This document shows, piece by piece, positions 16,004-25,859 of a stretch of DNA of 32,679 bases; the stretch's first letter is position 1; every line of letters begins with the position of its first letter. A program made the position numbers and the translations under genes. The notes under the pieces were generated by a model. It saw only the letters and a list, made by a program, of their open reading frames with translations, ran no database searches and was not told the DNA's origin. Origin of the DNA: Acidobacteriaceae bacterium (GTDB lineage Bacteria; Acidobacteriota; Terriglobia; Terriglobales; Acidobacteriaceae); NCBI GenBank assembly GCA_027452245.1, contig DAIDGW010000222.1:1-32679 (forward strand). The letters are read 5' to 3'.

Positions 16004-18847
16004 ATGGCACCCACACGCATTCCTGCCGCGACATATCGACTGCAGCTGAATAGCGATTTCCGCTTCCCTGACGCGAGCCGGATTCTCGACTATCTCAACT
16101 CGCTGGGTATTTCCGATATTTATCTCTCACCCATTATGGGTGCCCGAGCCGGCAGCGGACACGGCTACGACGTCACCGACCCCACCCGGATCAATCCTGA
16201 TCTCGGTTCTACGGAAGAGTTTGAAGGCTTTCAGAACGAAGTTCAAAAGCGAGCCATGGGACTGCTTATCGACATCGTCCCCAACCACATGGCCGCCAGC
16301 AGCGAAAATCCCTGGTGGATGGACGTGCTGGAAAACGGTTCACAGTCCGCGTACGCAGCTTTTTTTGATATCGACTGGCACCCCTCGGCATCCGGTCTGG
16401 AAAGCCGGATTCTGTTGCCCGTTCTCGGACGCCCCTTCGGCGAAGCCCTCGACTCCGGCGAACTGAAGCTGACTTTTCAGGACGGACGCATCTACGTTCA
16501 ATATTTTGAATCGCTGTTCCCGCTGGCTCCACGCAGCTATTTCGACATTCTGAATCGCCGCCTTGATCGTTTGAAACAGAAGATTGGAGAAGATAATCCG
16601 GCATTTCACGAGTACTCCGGCATTTTGGCCTCTCTTCAGGAACTTGCCCGTTCCGACCGGCGTGGCGGCGAAAGTGCCGCCGATCGCCGCCTTCGCTTTG
16701 AAGGCGCCCGCGACCGCCTTTGGTCGTTGCTGCGTTCCAATGCGGCGATCGCTGATTTCGTGGCCGAAAAGCTTCAGAATCTCAACGGAAAAGAAAACGA
16801 CCCTGCCAGCGTTGGCGATCTCCAGCGCCTTCTCGCCGACCAGAATTACAAGCTGGCGTATTGGCAAAATGTGAACGAGAGCATCAACTACCGCCGCTTC
16901 TTCACCATTGCCGATCTGGTTGGCGTGCGCGTGGAAGATCCCGTTGTTTTCGAAGCGATTCATGGAAACCTGCTCCGTCTGGTATCACGCGTTCCGCTCA
17001 CGGGACTTCGCGTCGATCACATCGACGGCCTCCGCGACCCCTATGCTTATCTCGTTCGCTTACAGGAACATCTCAGCCCGAAGGACACTCCGCCGCCCCC
17101 TTCCGATGGATATCTGCTGGTGGAAAAAATCCTCGAACATCGCGAGTGGCTGCCGGAAGAATGGCCGGTCAGCGGCACCACCGGATACGAATACCTCAAC
17201 CAGGCAAACTCAGTTGCCGTCTATCCCGAAGGCGCCCGTCGACTGGAGCAGATCTATTCCGAGTTCATCGGCCGCCAGCAGAACTTTTCGGACGTTCTCT
17301 ACCAGAAAAAAAAGCTAATCATGAGCACCCTGCTGGGTGTGGAAATGCGCTCTCTAGGACGCCAGTTCTCCGAACTCGCCGGCCTGGACCGTTACGCCCG
17401 CGAACTTCCCCGCCAGCAGTTGTTCGATGCTCTTGTCGAAGTTACCGCCAGCCTTTCGGTATATCGGACTTACATCCGCAACATGGAGATCCCTGAGCAT
17501 GCCGCGAAGTACATCAACGAGGCGATTGTTTCGGCCCGCAGCCGTGCTCCACACATTCCGGATTCGTCGTTTGTTTTTTTGCGTGAAGTGCTTTTGCTCG
17601 AAAACCCTCCTCACGTTCTTCCCGGGCAACGGGAAGTACGCCTTGCCTTCGTAATGCGTTGGCAGCAATTTACCGGCCCGATCCTCGCCAAGGGCATGGA
17701 GGACACAGCCCTCTACATCTATCACCCGTTGCTGTCGCTGAACGAAGTTGGAGGTGACCCCGATCCCGCCGCCCTTACTTCGTGCGAAGAATTTCTTTCC
17801 TTCCTCAAAAAGCGCTGCCAGAAATGGCCGCACAGCCTCAACGCCAGTACAACCCACGACACCAAACGCAGCGAAGGCGTGCGTGCGCGCATTAATGTGA
17901 TTTCTGAATTTGCGGACGAATGGCGAGACCATCTCCATGCATGGGCGCAACTCAATCTGCCACACAAGCAGCAACTCAATGGCCGCGCAGTACCCGATCG
18001 CAACGAAGAATATTTCCTGTATCAGACCTTGCTCGGGGTATGGCCGCTGGACCGCCATGCCTGCGAAACCCTCGTTCAGAGAGTGCAGGAGTATCTCATC
18101 AAAGCCACGCGCGAGGCCATGGTCCACACGCGCTGGACACGCCCGAACCAGCCTCATGAAGATGCGCTGCGCCAATTCGTCGCCCGGATCATGTCTCCCG
18201 AGGCCGTTGACTTTCAGCATGCATTCCGCCCCTTTCAACGCAAAATCGCCTATTTCGGCATGATTAACAGCCTGGCGCAAGTGCTCCTCAAAATCACAAC
18301 TCCCGGCGTGCCGGATTTCTATCAAGGCTCCGAGTTGTGGGACTTTCGCCTGGTCGACCCCGACAATCGCCAACCCGTCGATTTTGATCGTCGGATGGCA
18401 ATGCTCAATAAACTCGAATGCGACTGCGCCAGTCCTTCCGCAGCGTTCGCTGGTGAACTGCTGGAGCACTGGACCGACGGGCGTATCAAGCTCTATCTCA
18501 CACGCCAGGCGCTCCGCTACCGCCGCGATCACGCCGCGCTATTCCATCTCGGCGAGTTCCTTCCGCTCGCTGTCTGCGGTACGCATACCTCAAACGTGAT
18601 TGCATTTCAGCGGCGTCACCAATCGCAGCAAGCGCTCGTCATCGTTCCGCGCTGGCTGTCCCAGTTATCTTCTGCGGATCGCTTCGAGACCGACTGGGCC
18701 GACACACAGATTTCTCTTCCCACAGATTCTCCGCGACAATGGCGCAATCTCTTCACCGCAGAAACTCTGGGCACGAGCGCGAATTCTCTACCCCTTGCGA
18801 ACGCCCTCAAGCATTTTCCTGTCGCTCTTCTTATCGCGTCCTCCTGA
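16004..18847 (+). CDS. treY: Malto-oligosyltrehalose synthase
   Basis: A 947-aa GH13 enzyme that isomerises the reducing-end alpha-1,4 bond of maltooligosaccharides to alpha-1,1, making maltooligosyl-trehalose for TreZ. Diagnostic blocks: PAATYRLQLNSDF at the N-terminus, SPIMGARAGSGHGYDV, DIVPNHMAA, GLRVDHIDGL (D338), LLVEKILEHREWLPEEW (E374), TTHDTKRSE (D619) and PGVPDFYQGSELWDF. Length is in the upper part of the usual TreY range and all domains are present. The ATG lies 6 bp after the GH57 stop; no strong Shine-Dalgarno is seen, consistent with translation coupled to the preceding gene. The tre operon appears to end here; 115 bp separates it from the Omp85 gene. Confidence 0.96.
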   Translation: MAPTRIPAATYRLQLNSDFRFPDASRILDYLNSLGISDIYLSPIMGARAGSGHGYDVTDPTRINPDLGSTEEFEGFQNEVQKRAMGLLIDIVPNHMAASSENPWWMDVLENGSQSAYAAFFDIDWHPSASGLESRILLPVLGRPFGEALDSGELKLTFQDGRIYVQYFESLFPLAPRSYFDILNRRLDRLKQKIGEDNPAFHEYSGILASLQELARSDRRGGESAADRRLRFEGARDRLWSLLRSNAAIADFVAEKLQNLNGKENDPASVGDLQRLLADQNYKLAYWQNVNESINYRRFFTIADLVGVRVEDPVVFEAIHGNLLRLVSRVPLTGLRVDHIDGLRDPYAYLVRLQEHLSPKDTPPPPSDGYLLVEKILEHREWLPEEWPVSGTTGYEYLNQANSVAVYPEGARRLEQIYSEFIGRQQNFSDVLYQKKKLIMSTLLGVEMRSLGRQFSELAGLDRYARELPRQQLFDALVEVTASLSVYRTYIRNMEIPEHAAKYINEAIVSARSRAPHIPDSSFVFLREVLLLENPPHVLPGQREVRLAFVMRWQQFTGPILAKGMEDTALYIYHPLLSLNEVGGDPDPAALTSCEEFLSFLKKRCQKWPHSLNASTTHDTKRSEGVRARINVISEFADEWRDHLHAWAQLNLPHKQQLNGRAVPDRNEEYFLYQTLLGVWPLDRHACETLVQRVQEYLIKATREAMVHTRWTRPNQPHEDALRQFVARIMSPEAVDFQHAFRPFQRKIAYFGMINSLAQVLLKITTPGVPDFYQGSELWDFRLVDPDNRQPVDFDRRMAMLNKLECDCASPSAAFAGELLEHWTDGRIKLYLTRQALRYRRDHAALFHLGEFLPLAVCGTHTSNVIAFQRRHQSQQALVIVPRWLSQLSSADRFETDWADTQISLPTDSPRQWRNLFTAETLGTSANSLPLANALKHFPVALLIASS

Positions 18848-18962
18848 AGGACAACATCCCGCAAGCGGACGGCATCACACTTCGCTATTGAAATTTCTGC
18901 GAGCTTTCCGTCGATCCGAGGAGGGCCGCAGATCGGTACTCGTGAGTAAAACCCCGCACCGT

Positions 18963-21905
18963 ATGCGCCTGATCGGACCGCTCCTGTTTCTGGCACTCGC
19001 CGCCTCCACCTGGGCTCAGCTCACGATCCAGGGTCCGCAGTCCACTTACGATGGCCAGAATGTCGCCGCCGTCGATCTCATTGCCAATCCTCACCGGCAC
19101 GTCGAACCGCTCCGCTCGCTGGTTGTTCAGAAAGCCGGAACTCCCTATTCCCAGTCCGCTGTCGAAGCCAGCATTGCCGCACTCCGAAATGCAGGCAAAT
19201 TTCCGGATGTGCGCGTCAGCATTATTCCCGATCCTTCAGGCTTACGCCTCGATTTCCTGCTTGAGCCTGCCTACTACATTGGCATTATCGAATTTCCGGG
19301 ATTGACCGGGAAATTCTCATATACCCGTCTGCTGCAGGTCGTCGACCTTCCTGACCAGGATCCCTATGACAAAGAGCGTCTTCCTCTTTCCGAGAAAAAC
19401 CTGCAACGCTTTCTCAAACGCAACGGCTACTACCAGGCCACGGTTCACACCGCTTCGCAGATCGATGATGCCCACCAGATCGTGAATGTTACCTTTGCGG
19501 CGAAGCTTGGCAGGCAGGCCCGCGTGGGAACAGTCTCCTTCATCGGCCCGACGCACGCTGAAGACAAACAACTCCTGCACTCCGTTCGCTCTCTGCGCGC
19601 GCGCTTCACCGGCGCATTGCTCAAACCCGGCAAGCCTTACACCGCAAGCCGCATCAAGAACGCCACTTCCGCCGTCCACCGCACTCTTTCCGGCCAGCAC
19701 CGTCTCGCCAGCAAAGTCGACGTGCTTCCTCCTCGCTATGAGCCAGACGCCAACCGGCTCGATGTGGCTTTCAAGGTGGAACTCGGCCCCACAGTCATCG
19801 TGCGCGTCACCGGCGCGCGCATCAGCTGGATTCCCTTCATGTCGGGACGTGAATTAAAGAAACTCATCCCCATCTATTCTGAAGGGACTATTGACCGCGA
19901 CCTCGTCGAAGAAGGACAAGCCAACCTCGTCGATTACTTTCAGAAAAAGGGTTACTTCGACGCCAAGGTAGTGACTGATTTTCAGCGGCAGCCCGACAAG
20001 ATTCTTCTGACCTACGACATCAGGAAAGGAAAGGAGCATAAAGTCGCGCACATATACTTTCGCGGTAACACCGCCCTCTCTGCAAAAACGCTGCTCTCAA
20101 ATATTGATTTGAAGAAGGCACACTTCTGGTTCTGGTCTCACGGTGCGATCAGCCAGGCCCTGCTCAGCCAAAGCGAACGCAACATGCAGGCTCTTTACCG
20201 CGATCACGGCTATGAAGACGCGAAGGTCACTGCATCTACCGTCGATCACGAGCCGAATGTCGATGTCACTTTCGACATTACCGAAGGCCCCCAGACCATC
20301 GTCAAGGATGTTCAAGTCACCGGCAATACAGGTCTCAGCAATCAACAACTGACTGCTCCCGTGGGATTTCAACTGAAGGCTGGAAAACCCTTTTCGCCGC
20401 GCGCCTTGGTCAACGATCGCAATCGGATCTCCGCCAATTACCAGGACCGCGGCTATCTCAACGCCGAAGTCAAAGCCACCATCCACCGGGACTCCGCCGA
20501 TTCCCATTTGGTCAACGTTCTGTATCACATCAGTGAGCACCAGATGGTTCGCACTGGCGAGGTGGTCTACCTTGGGCAGGAGCACACCCAGCTCTCGCTC
20601 ATTCGCAGGACGGCAAAAGTTCAGCCGGAGCAGCCCATGCGACGCACTCAACTGCTCAGCGCCGAAAGCAACCTCTATGACTTAAACATTTTCGATTGGG
20701 CGAGCGTCGGCCCTCGAAAACCCATTACCACTCAGGCGCAGGAAGATGCGCTCGTCAAGGTTCATGAAGCCAAACGCACCGAGATCATCTACGGATTCGG
20801 CTTCGAAGTTTCACACCGCGGCGGAAATGTTCCCACCGGAACGGTCGCTGTTCCCGGATTACCTACGATTGAGCTTGGTAAATACCAGATCGCTCCCAGC
20901 CAATCCACCTTTGCCAGTCCCAGCGGATCCATTGAAGTGGACCGCCGCAATATGCGCGGCTTGGGAGAAACCCTCAGCGCGTCCATCCTCGCTTATCAAC
21001 TCGACCAGCATCTGTTAGGCAGTTACACCCAGCCCCACTTTTTCGGAACGCAATGGAGTACCCTGACCAGCCTCTCCCTCGAGCGCAACACCGAAAATCC
21101 TCTGTTCGCCGCCACCCTCGGCGATGCTTCATACCAACTCGAGCACGTCATCAGTCATAAGTCCAACATGCTTCTCCAGCTTCGTTACGACTTCAACCGG
21201 ACCGTGCTCTCGCATTTGCTGGTTCCCGACTTGGTTCTTCCAGAAGATCGTAACGTGAATCTGTCCACCTTCTCCGGCACTCTCATTCGTGATACCCGCG
21301 ACCATCCGCTCGATGCCCATCATGGCAGCTTCACGACGTTAAACCTTGGGATCACTCCGGCAACGCTCGGTTCCAGCGCCAGCTTTGCAAAACTCTTCGG
21401 CCAATATGCTTTTTATAAGCCGGTCCACTCGGTAGTCTTCGCCGACAGCTTTCGTCTCGGCCTGGCCAAGGCTTACTCCGGCAGCTTCGTGCCTACAAGT
21501 CAGCTCTTCTTCTCTGGCGGCGGCACCTCGCTTCGGGGATTCCCCATCGATGAAGCCGGCCCGCAACGCGTCGTTCCCTTCTGCAACGTCCTGCAAGGCC
21601 AGAAGGGATGCGTCAACGTCACCGTGCCGGTCGGCGGACGTCAGTTATTCATCTTCAATTCCGAAGCGCGTTTTCCCCTCGGTCTCATGAAACCGCTGGG
21701 TGGAGTCGTCTTCTATGACGGCGGCAATGTTTATAGCGCCATCAACTTCAACAATTTCGTCAACAACTACACCAATACTGTGGGACTCGGCCTGCGCTAC
21801 GAAACTCCCATCGGCCCGATCCGCATTGATGTAGGGAAAAATCTGAACCCGATCCCCGGCATCAGTTCGATTCAGTACTTCATAACTCTGGGGCAGGCTT
21901 TTTAG
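18963..21905 (+). CDS. Omp85-family outer membrane protein, TamA-like (POTRA repeats plus beta-barrel)
   Basis: About 980 aa with a signal peptide (MRLIGPLLFLALAASTWAQ), several POTRA domains over about residues 40-600, and a C-terminal Omp85 barrel. POTRA-like repeats include KRNGYYQATVHTASQ, KKGYFDAKVVTDF, DHGYEDAKVTAST and DRGYLNAEVKATI. The barrel carries SLRGFPIDEAG near residue 855, the analogue of the conserved loop-6 (V/L)RGF motif, and ends in a terminal Phe as expected for a beta-signal. Immediate pairing with a TamB-like gene argues for TamA rather than BamA, although the number of POTRA domains is larger than the three of classical TamA. The start is uncertain: ATG 18963 gives a clean signal peptide, while GTG 18942 lies about 16 nt after GAGGAGGG. 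A longer open frame reaches back into treY and is not likely to be used. Confidence 0.9.
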   Translation: MRLIGPLLFLALAASTWAQLTIQGPQSTYDGQNVAAVDLIANPHRHVEPLRSLVVQKAGTPYSQSAVEASIAALRNAGKFPDVRVSIIPDPSGLRLDFLLEPAYYIGIIEFPGLTGKFSYTRLLQVVDLPDQDPYDKERLPLSEKNLQRFLKRNGYYQATVHTASQIDDAHQIVNVTFAAKLGRQARVGTVSFIGPTHAEDKQLLHSVRSLRARFTGALLKPGKPYTASRIKNATSAVHRTLSGQHRLASKVDVLPPRYEPDANRLDVAFKVELGPTVIVRVTGARISWIPFMSGRELKKLIPIYSEGTIDRDLVEEGQANLVDYFQKKGYFDAKVVTDFQRQPDKILLTYDIRKGKEHKVAHIYFRGNTALSAKTLLSNIDLKKAHFWFWSHGAISQALLSQSERNMQALYRDHGYEDAKVTASTVDHEPNVDVTFDITEGPQTIVKDVQVTGNTGLSNQQLTAPVGFQLKAGKPFSPRALVNDRNRISANYQDRGYLNAEVKATIHRDSADSHLVNVLYHISEHQMVRTGEVVYLGQEHTQLSLIRRTAKVQPEQPMRRTQLLSAESNLYDLNIFDWASVGPRKPITTQAQEDALVKVHEAKRTEIIYGFGFEVSHRGGNVPTGTVAVPGLPTIELGKYQIAPSQSTFASPSGSIEVDRRNMRGLGETLSASILAYQLDQHLLGSYTQPHFFGTQWSTLTSLSLERNTENPLFAATLGDASYQLEHVISHKSNMLLQLRYDFNRTVLSHLLVPDLVLPEDRNVNLSTFSGTLIRDTRDHPLDAHHGSFTTLNLGITPATLGSSASFAKLFGQYAFYKPVHSVVFADSFRLGLAKAYSGSFVPTSQLFFSGGGTSLRGFPIDEAGPQRVVPFCNVLQGQKGCVNVTVPVGGRQLFIFNSEARFPLGLMKPLGGVVFYDGGNVYSAINFNNFVNNYTNTVGLGLRYETPIGPIRIDVGKNLNPIPGISSIQYFITLGQAF

Positions 21906-21913
21906 GAGTTCTT

Positions 21914-24900
21914 ATGCACTGGAAGAAGATCATCGGATGGACGTTCGCGGTACTCGGACTTCTTCTCGTCGTTGCCGTGGCCGCCGGATACTTATTTCTT
22001 CAGACCAACACTTTCCACCGTCTCGCCATTCGCAAGATCGAAGATCAGGCGTATCAATCCACCGGCGCTCGAGCCCAGATCGGCTCACTCAAGCTCGACC
22101 TTTCTACCCTCACCGTTCACCTCTATAACATCGTTCTCCATGGGACCGAACCCTCCACCGCTCCTCCCCTGCTGCGCATCAGGCAATTGACTGTAGGAGT
22201 GGAATTTCACCCCTTGCTTCATCGCGAAATTCATCTCAGCGAACTCCTGATTGACCGTCCTCTTGCAAGCCTGTTGGTGAACGATGCCGGCAGCAGCAAT
22301 CTTCCTCAGCCGCCACCGAATCAAAAGACCTCGCACACCAATGTTTTCAATCTCGCAATCGCGCACTTCTCCCTCGCGAACGGAGAAGTACGTTACGCCG
22401 ACAAAAAAACTCCCCTCGACGCCAACCTCTACGATCTTCATTCCAATGTGACCTTCGATTCCGCCGCCTCGCGGTATAGCGGCACCATTTCTTATGACAA
22501 CGGCCAACTGCGCTATGCGCAATACGCGCCGCTGCCTCACAGCTTCAGCGCCCGCTTCAGCGTGACGCCATCGCTGTTCGCGCTGAAAGCAGCGACTCTT
22601 AAGGTTGCTGGGTCCACTGCCTCATTGAACGCCGAAGTTATCAACTTCTCCGACCCTCTCGTTAACGCCCACTACGATATCCGCCTTCACACCCAGGACT
22701 TCGCCGCGCTGTCACGCAGCGTTCAACCTGCGGGCGACATCTCCACAACTGGACAAATCCATTATCAGAAAAATGGCAACCAGCCCTTGCTCCGCTGTAT
22801 CGCGGTCACCGGCGAAATCTTCAGCGACGGACTCTCTGCCGCATCTACCAGCGCGAATCTCCGCATCGATCGTCTTCGCGCCGACTACCACCTTGCAGAC
22901 GGAACTTTACGCGTGCAAAAACTCTCAGTCGACACTCTCGGCGGACTCATCACTGCTGATCTCGACGTGCGCAATCTCGACCGAACGCCAGTCTCGCACC
23001 TGAACGCCGCCCTGCGCGGCATCTCCCTGCTCGCCCTTCAACACTCCTTGCGCGAAAAGCAGGTCAGCCAAATCTCTCTCGCCGGAACTCTCAACGGCTC
23101 CGCCAAAGCCTCCTGGTCCGGCAGTCTCCATAACCTCCGGGCCCGTTCAGACTTGAACGTTCGCGGCACGGCCAAAGAGCAGGGCAATCCTTCTACGAAC
23201 GTGCCCGTGAACGCCGCGGTCCACGCCGCCTACAATGCGGTAAGTGACGCCGTTACGATTCGCCAGACCAGCATTCATATTCCTTCCATGACGCTCACCG
23301 CCAATGGGGAAATCAGCAGTCGTGCCAGTCTCCAGATTCAGGCTCAAGCCAGCGACCTTCATCAACTCATCGCGTTGGCATCCTCGTTCGAGAAGAATCC
23401 ATCCGCGACTCCGCCTCTTTCCGGATCCGCGTCGCTCAACGCCACCGTCCGCGGATCGATCCATAATCCCCAACTCTCGGGCCAACTCACCGCACAGAAT
23501 GTTTCATATGAAGGCAGCGATTGGAATTCCGCTGCTCTCAACTTCGCCGCCAGTTCGTCTCAAGTCAGCATCACCAGCGGATCGCTGATCAATGCCAATC
23601 ATGGGCGCGCATCGTTCGAAGCTCGCGTCGCGCTCAGGAATTGGAAATATCCGCCCAGCAATCGCATCCATGCCCGCCTCGCTGTGCAGCAGATGCCTGT
23701 CACGGATCTACAACATCTCGCGAACGTTTCCTATCCGGTCAGCGGAAATCTTTTTGCCAAAGTGTCACTCGATGGATCGGAGCTCAATCCCGCGGGTTCC
23801 GGGACGGCGAACATCGCGAACGCAGTCGCCTACAATCAGCCGCTTCAGAATCTCACATTGAAATTTCAGGCTGCGAACGGTTCCATCAATTCCACTCTGA
23901 ATCTCGCCGCCACCGCCGGTTCGGCGCAAACCACACTGGCCTACACACCCAAAACAAAAGCGTACAAGATCAATTTCGACGCGCCCTCCATCACCCTCCA
24001 AAAACTCCAGCTTCTGCAGCAGAAAAATCTCCCCCTTCAGGGAACTCTGTTTGCCTCCGCCAGTGGACAGGGCACGGTCGAGAACCCGCAACTGACCGCC
24101 AGCATCCAGATTCCCAAGCTCGAGTTGCGGGGCAAATCTGTCGACAATCTCCGCGCCGACCTCAATGTCGCGAACAAACGCGCCACTCTTTCTGTGAATA
24201 CGGAGGCCGAGAAAACCTTCCTTCGCACCCGAGTTCAGGTCGGCCTCACCGGCGACTACCCCGCCAACGCTTCCATCGACACCAGTTCGATCCCGCTCGG
24301 AGCCATCCTCGCGAGCCTTTCCACCAGCGTCCCTGAAGGCCTGCAGGGACAAACCGAACTTCACGCCACACTTCACGGGCCGCTGAAAGATCCGGCCCGT
24401 CTCGAAGCTCACATTACGATCCCGACGCTGAATGCGAGCTACCAGCAATTGCAGATAGCCGCCGCCGCTCCTATTCGTGCCGACTACGCAAACCGCGTAC
24501 TCACTCTGCAGCCCGCCGATATTCGCGGAACTGACACTTCCCTACATATCCAGGGCTCCTACCCTTTCGGTGGAACGGCCACGCCCACCTTGACGGCCGA
24601 CGGCAAGGTTGACGTTCGCATCGCTCGCATCTTCGATCCGAACCTGCACACTTCTGGCATTGTCACCATGAACGTACAAGTCTCGGGATCCCCGAAGAGT
24701 CCATCCATCCATGGCCAGGTTCAGTTGCAGAACGTCAATGCCATTACCGTAGGAGCTCCCATGGGAGTTGAAAAATTGAACGGGACGCTCCATCTCGTGA
24801 ACGATCGTTTAGAGATCTCGACCATGACCGCTCAGGTTGGCGGAGGCCAGGTCTCCCTGGGAGGCGCGATTATCTACCGTCCTAAACTGCGTTTCACCTT

Positions 24901-25837
24901 GGCGATGACAGGCAAAGACGTCCGCCTTCGCTACCCCGAAGGCCTGCGCACGGTGCTCGACAGCAGTCTCGCCTACAGCGGCACCCTGCAATCCTCAACC
25001 CTCTCCGGACGTGTACTCATTGACAGTCTCACGTTCACTCCTGCCTTCGATCTGACCTCGTTCGGCAATCAATTCGGGGGAAATGCAACGATCCCCTCCG
25101 GACCCGGTTTCGAAGATACGGTCAAGGTCGCCGTCTCGTTGCAATCGAAAGAAAGTTTGAGCGCTACCAGTTCACAAGTCACAATTGAGGGAAGCGTCGA
25201 TCTCAACGTGATCGGGACGCTGGCCAATCCCGTCATCACCGGACGTACCGACCTGACCTCAGGAGAAGTTTTCTATCGCGGCAATCGCTATCAGCTACAG
25301 CGCGGAGTTATCTCCTTCGCCAATCCCACGCAAACCACTCCCGACCTCAACGTTTCTGTCTCGACAGTTGTCGAGCAGTACAGCCTCACCATCAATCTTC
25401 GCGGCCCTCTGGATCGTCTCACCAGTTCTTACGTTTCTGATCCCCCGCTCGCCACCGCCGACATTATCCACTTGATCGCCTTTGGCAATACCACCGCCGA
25501 AGCCTCTGCCGCCACCAGCAGTGAAAGCACCGATGCCATGGTCGCCTCCAGCGTGCTCGGCACGGGCCTCACCAGCGGCATTCAGAAACTCGCCGGATTC
25601 TCCAGCCTGCAGATCGATCCTCTTCTGGGGGGCAGCAATCAGGATCCGACGGCCCGCATCGCTCTGCAGCAACGGGTTACAAAGAATTTCCTGTTCACTT
25701 TTTCCACCGACGTCGCCCAACCCGGGCAGGAGTTGATCCAGGGCGATTACCAGGTCAACAAACGCTGGTCGGTCAACGTGACCCGGGATGAAGTCGGCGG
25801 CATTTCGGTCAATGGACGTTATCACACGCATTTCTGA
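21914..25837 (+). CDS. TamB-like translocation/assembly module protein (DUF490)
   Basis: A 1307-aa protein anchored in the inner membrane by one N-terminal helix (IIGWTFAVLGLLLVVAVAAGY), followed by an AsmA-like start and a very long beta-rich periplasmic part. The last ~350 residues match the TamB/DUF490 C-terminal domain (DLTSGEVFYRGNRYQLQRG, ISFANPTQTTPDLNV, DPTARIALQQRVTKNFLF). TamB-type proteins bridge the periplasm and are linked to outer-membrane protein insertion and phospholipid transport to the outer membrane. AGGAG overlaps the upstream TAG, and only 8 bp separate the genes, so it is co-translated with the Omp85 partner. Length is typical. Confidence 0.92.
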   Translation: MHWKKIIGWTFAVLGLLLVVAVAAGYLFLQTNTFHRLAIRKIEDQAYQSTGARAQIGSLKLDLSTLTVHLYNIVLHGTEPSTAPPLLRIRQLTVGVEFHPLLHREIHLSELLIDRPLASLLVNDAGSSNLPQPPPNQKTSHTNVFNLAIAHFSLANGEVRYADKKTPLDANLYDLHSNVTFDSAASRYSGTISYDNGQLRYAQYAPLPHSFSARFSVTPSLFALKAATLKVAGSTASLNAEVINFSDPLVNAHYDIRLHTQDFAALSRSVQPAGDISTTGQIHYQKNGNQPLLRCIAVTGEIFSDGLSAASTSANLRIDRLRADYHLADGTLRVQKLSVDTLGGLITADLDVRNLDRTPVSHLNAALRGISLLALQHSLREKQVSQISLAGTLNGSAKASWSGSLHNLRARSDLNVRGTAKEQGNPSTNVPVNAAVHAAYNAVSDAVTIRQTSIHIPSMTLTANGEISSRASLQIQAQASDLHQLIALASSFEKNPSATPPLSGSASLNATVRGSIHNPQLSGQLTAQNVSYEGSDWNSAALNFAASSSQVSITSGSLINANHGRASFEARVALRNWKYPPSNRIHARLAVQQMPVTDLQHLANVSYPVSGNLFAKVSLDGSELNPAGSGTANIANAVAYNQPLQNLTLKFQAANGSINSTLNLAATAGSAQTTLAYTPKTKAYKINFDAPSITLQKLQLLQQKNLPLQGTLFASASGQGTVENPQLTASIQIPKLELRGKSVDNLRADLNVANKRATLSVNTEAEKTFLRTRVQVGLTGDYPANASIDTSSIPLGAILASLSTSVPEGLQGQTELHATLHGPLKDPARLEAHITIPTLNASYQQLQIAAAAPIRADYANRVLTLQPADIRGTDTSLHIQGSYPFGGTATPTLTADGKVDVRIARIFDPNLHTSGIVTMNVQVSGSPKSPSIHGQVQLQNVNAITVGAPMGVEKLNGTLHLVNDRLEISTMTAQVGGGQVSLGGAIIYRPKLRFTLAMTGKDVRLRYPEGLRTVLDSSLAYSGTLQSSTLSGRVLIDSLTFTPAFDLTSFGNQFGGNATIPSGPGFEDTVKVAVSLQSKESLSATSSQVTIEGSVDLNVIGTLANPVITGRTDLTSGEVFYRGNRYQLQRGVISFANPTQTTPDLNVSVSTVVEQYSLTINLRGPLDRLTSSYVSDPPLATADIIHLIAFGNTTAEASAATSSESTDAMVASSVLGTGLTSGIQKLAGFSSLQIDPLLGGSNQDPTARIALQQRVTKNFLFTFSTDVAQPGQELIQGDYQVNKRWSVNVTRDEVGGISVNGRYHTHF

Positions 25838-25850
25838 TGCCAGTGCGTGT
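25824..25850. terminator. Hairpin between convergent tamB-like and yihY-like genes
   Basis: ACACGCA (25824-25830) pairs perfectly with TGCGTGT (25844-25850) around a 13-nt loop that contains the tamB-like stop codon. It lies at the meeting point of two convergent genes, so it could end transcription on both strands. The absence of a clear U-tract keeps confidence low. Confidence 0.35.
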
Positions 25851-25859
25851 AAATGAGAA

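Noticed and set aside
17354-18532. Long 392-aa open frame on the minus strand inside treY
   Set aside because: It is a shadow of treY, whose catalytic motifs span this stretch.
18600-18962. N-terminal extension of the Omp85 protein into treY
   Set aside because: It would overlap treY by about 250 bp and put 120 residues ahead of a clear signal peptide.
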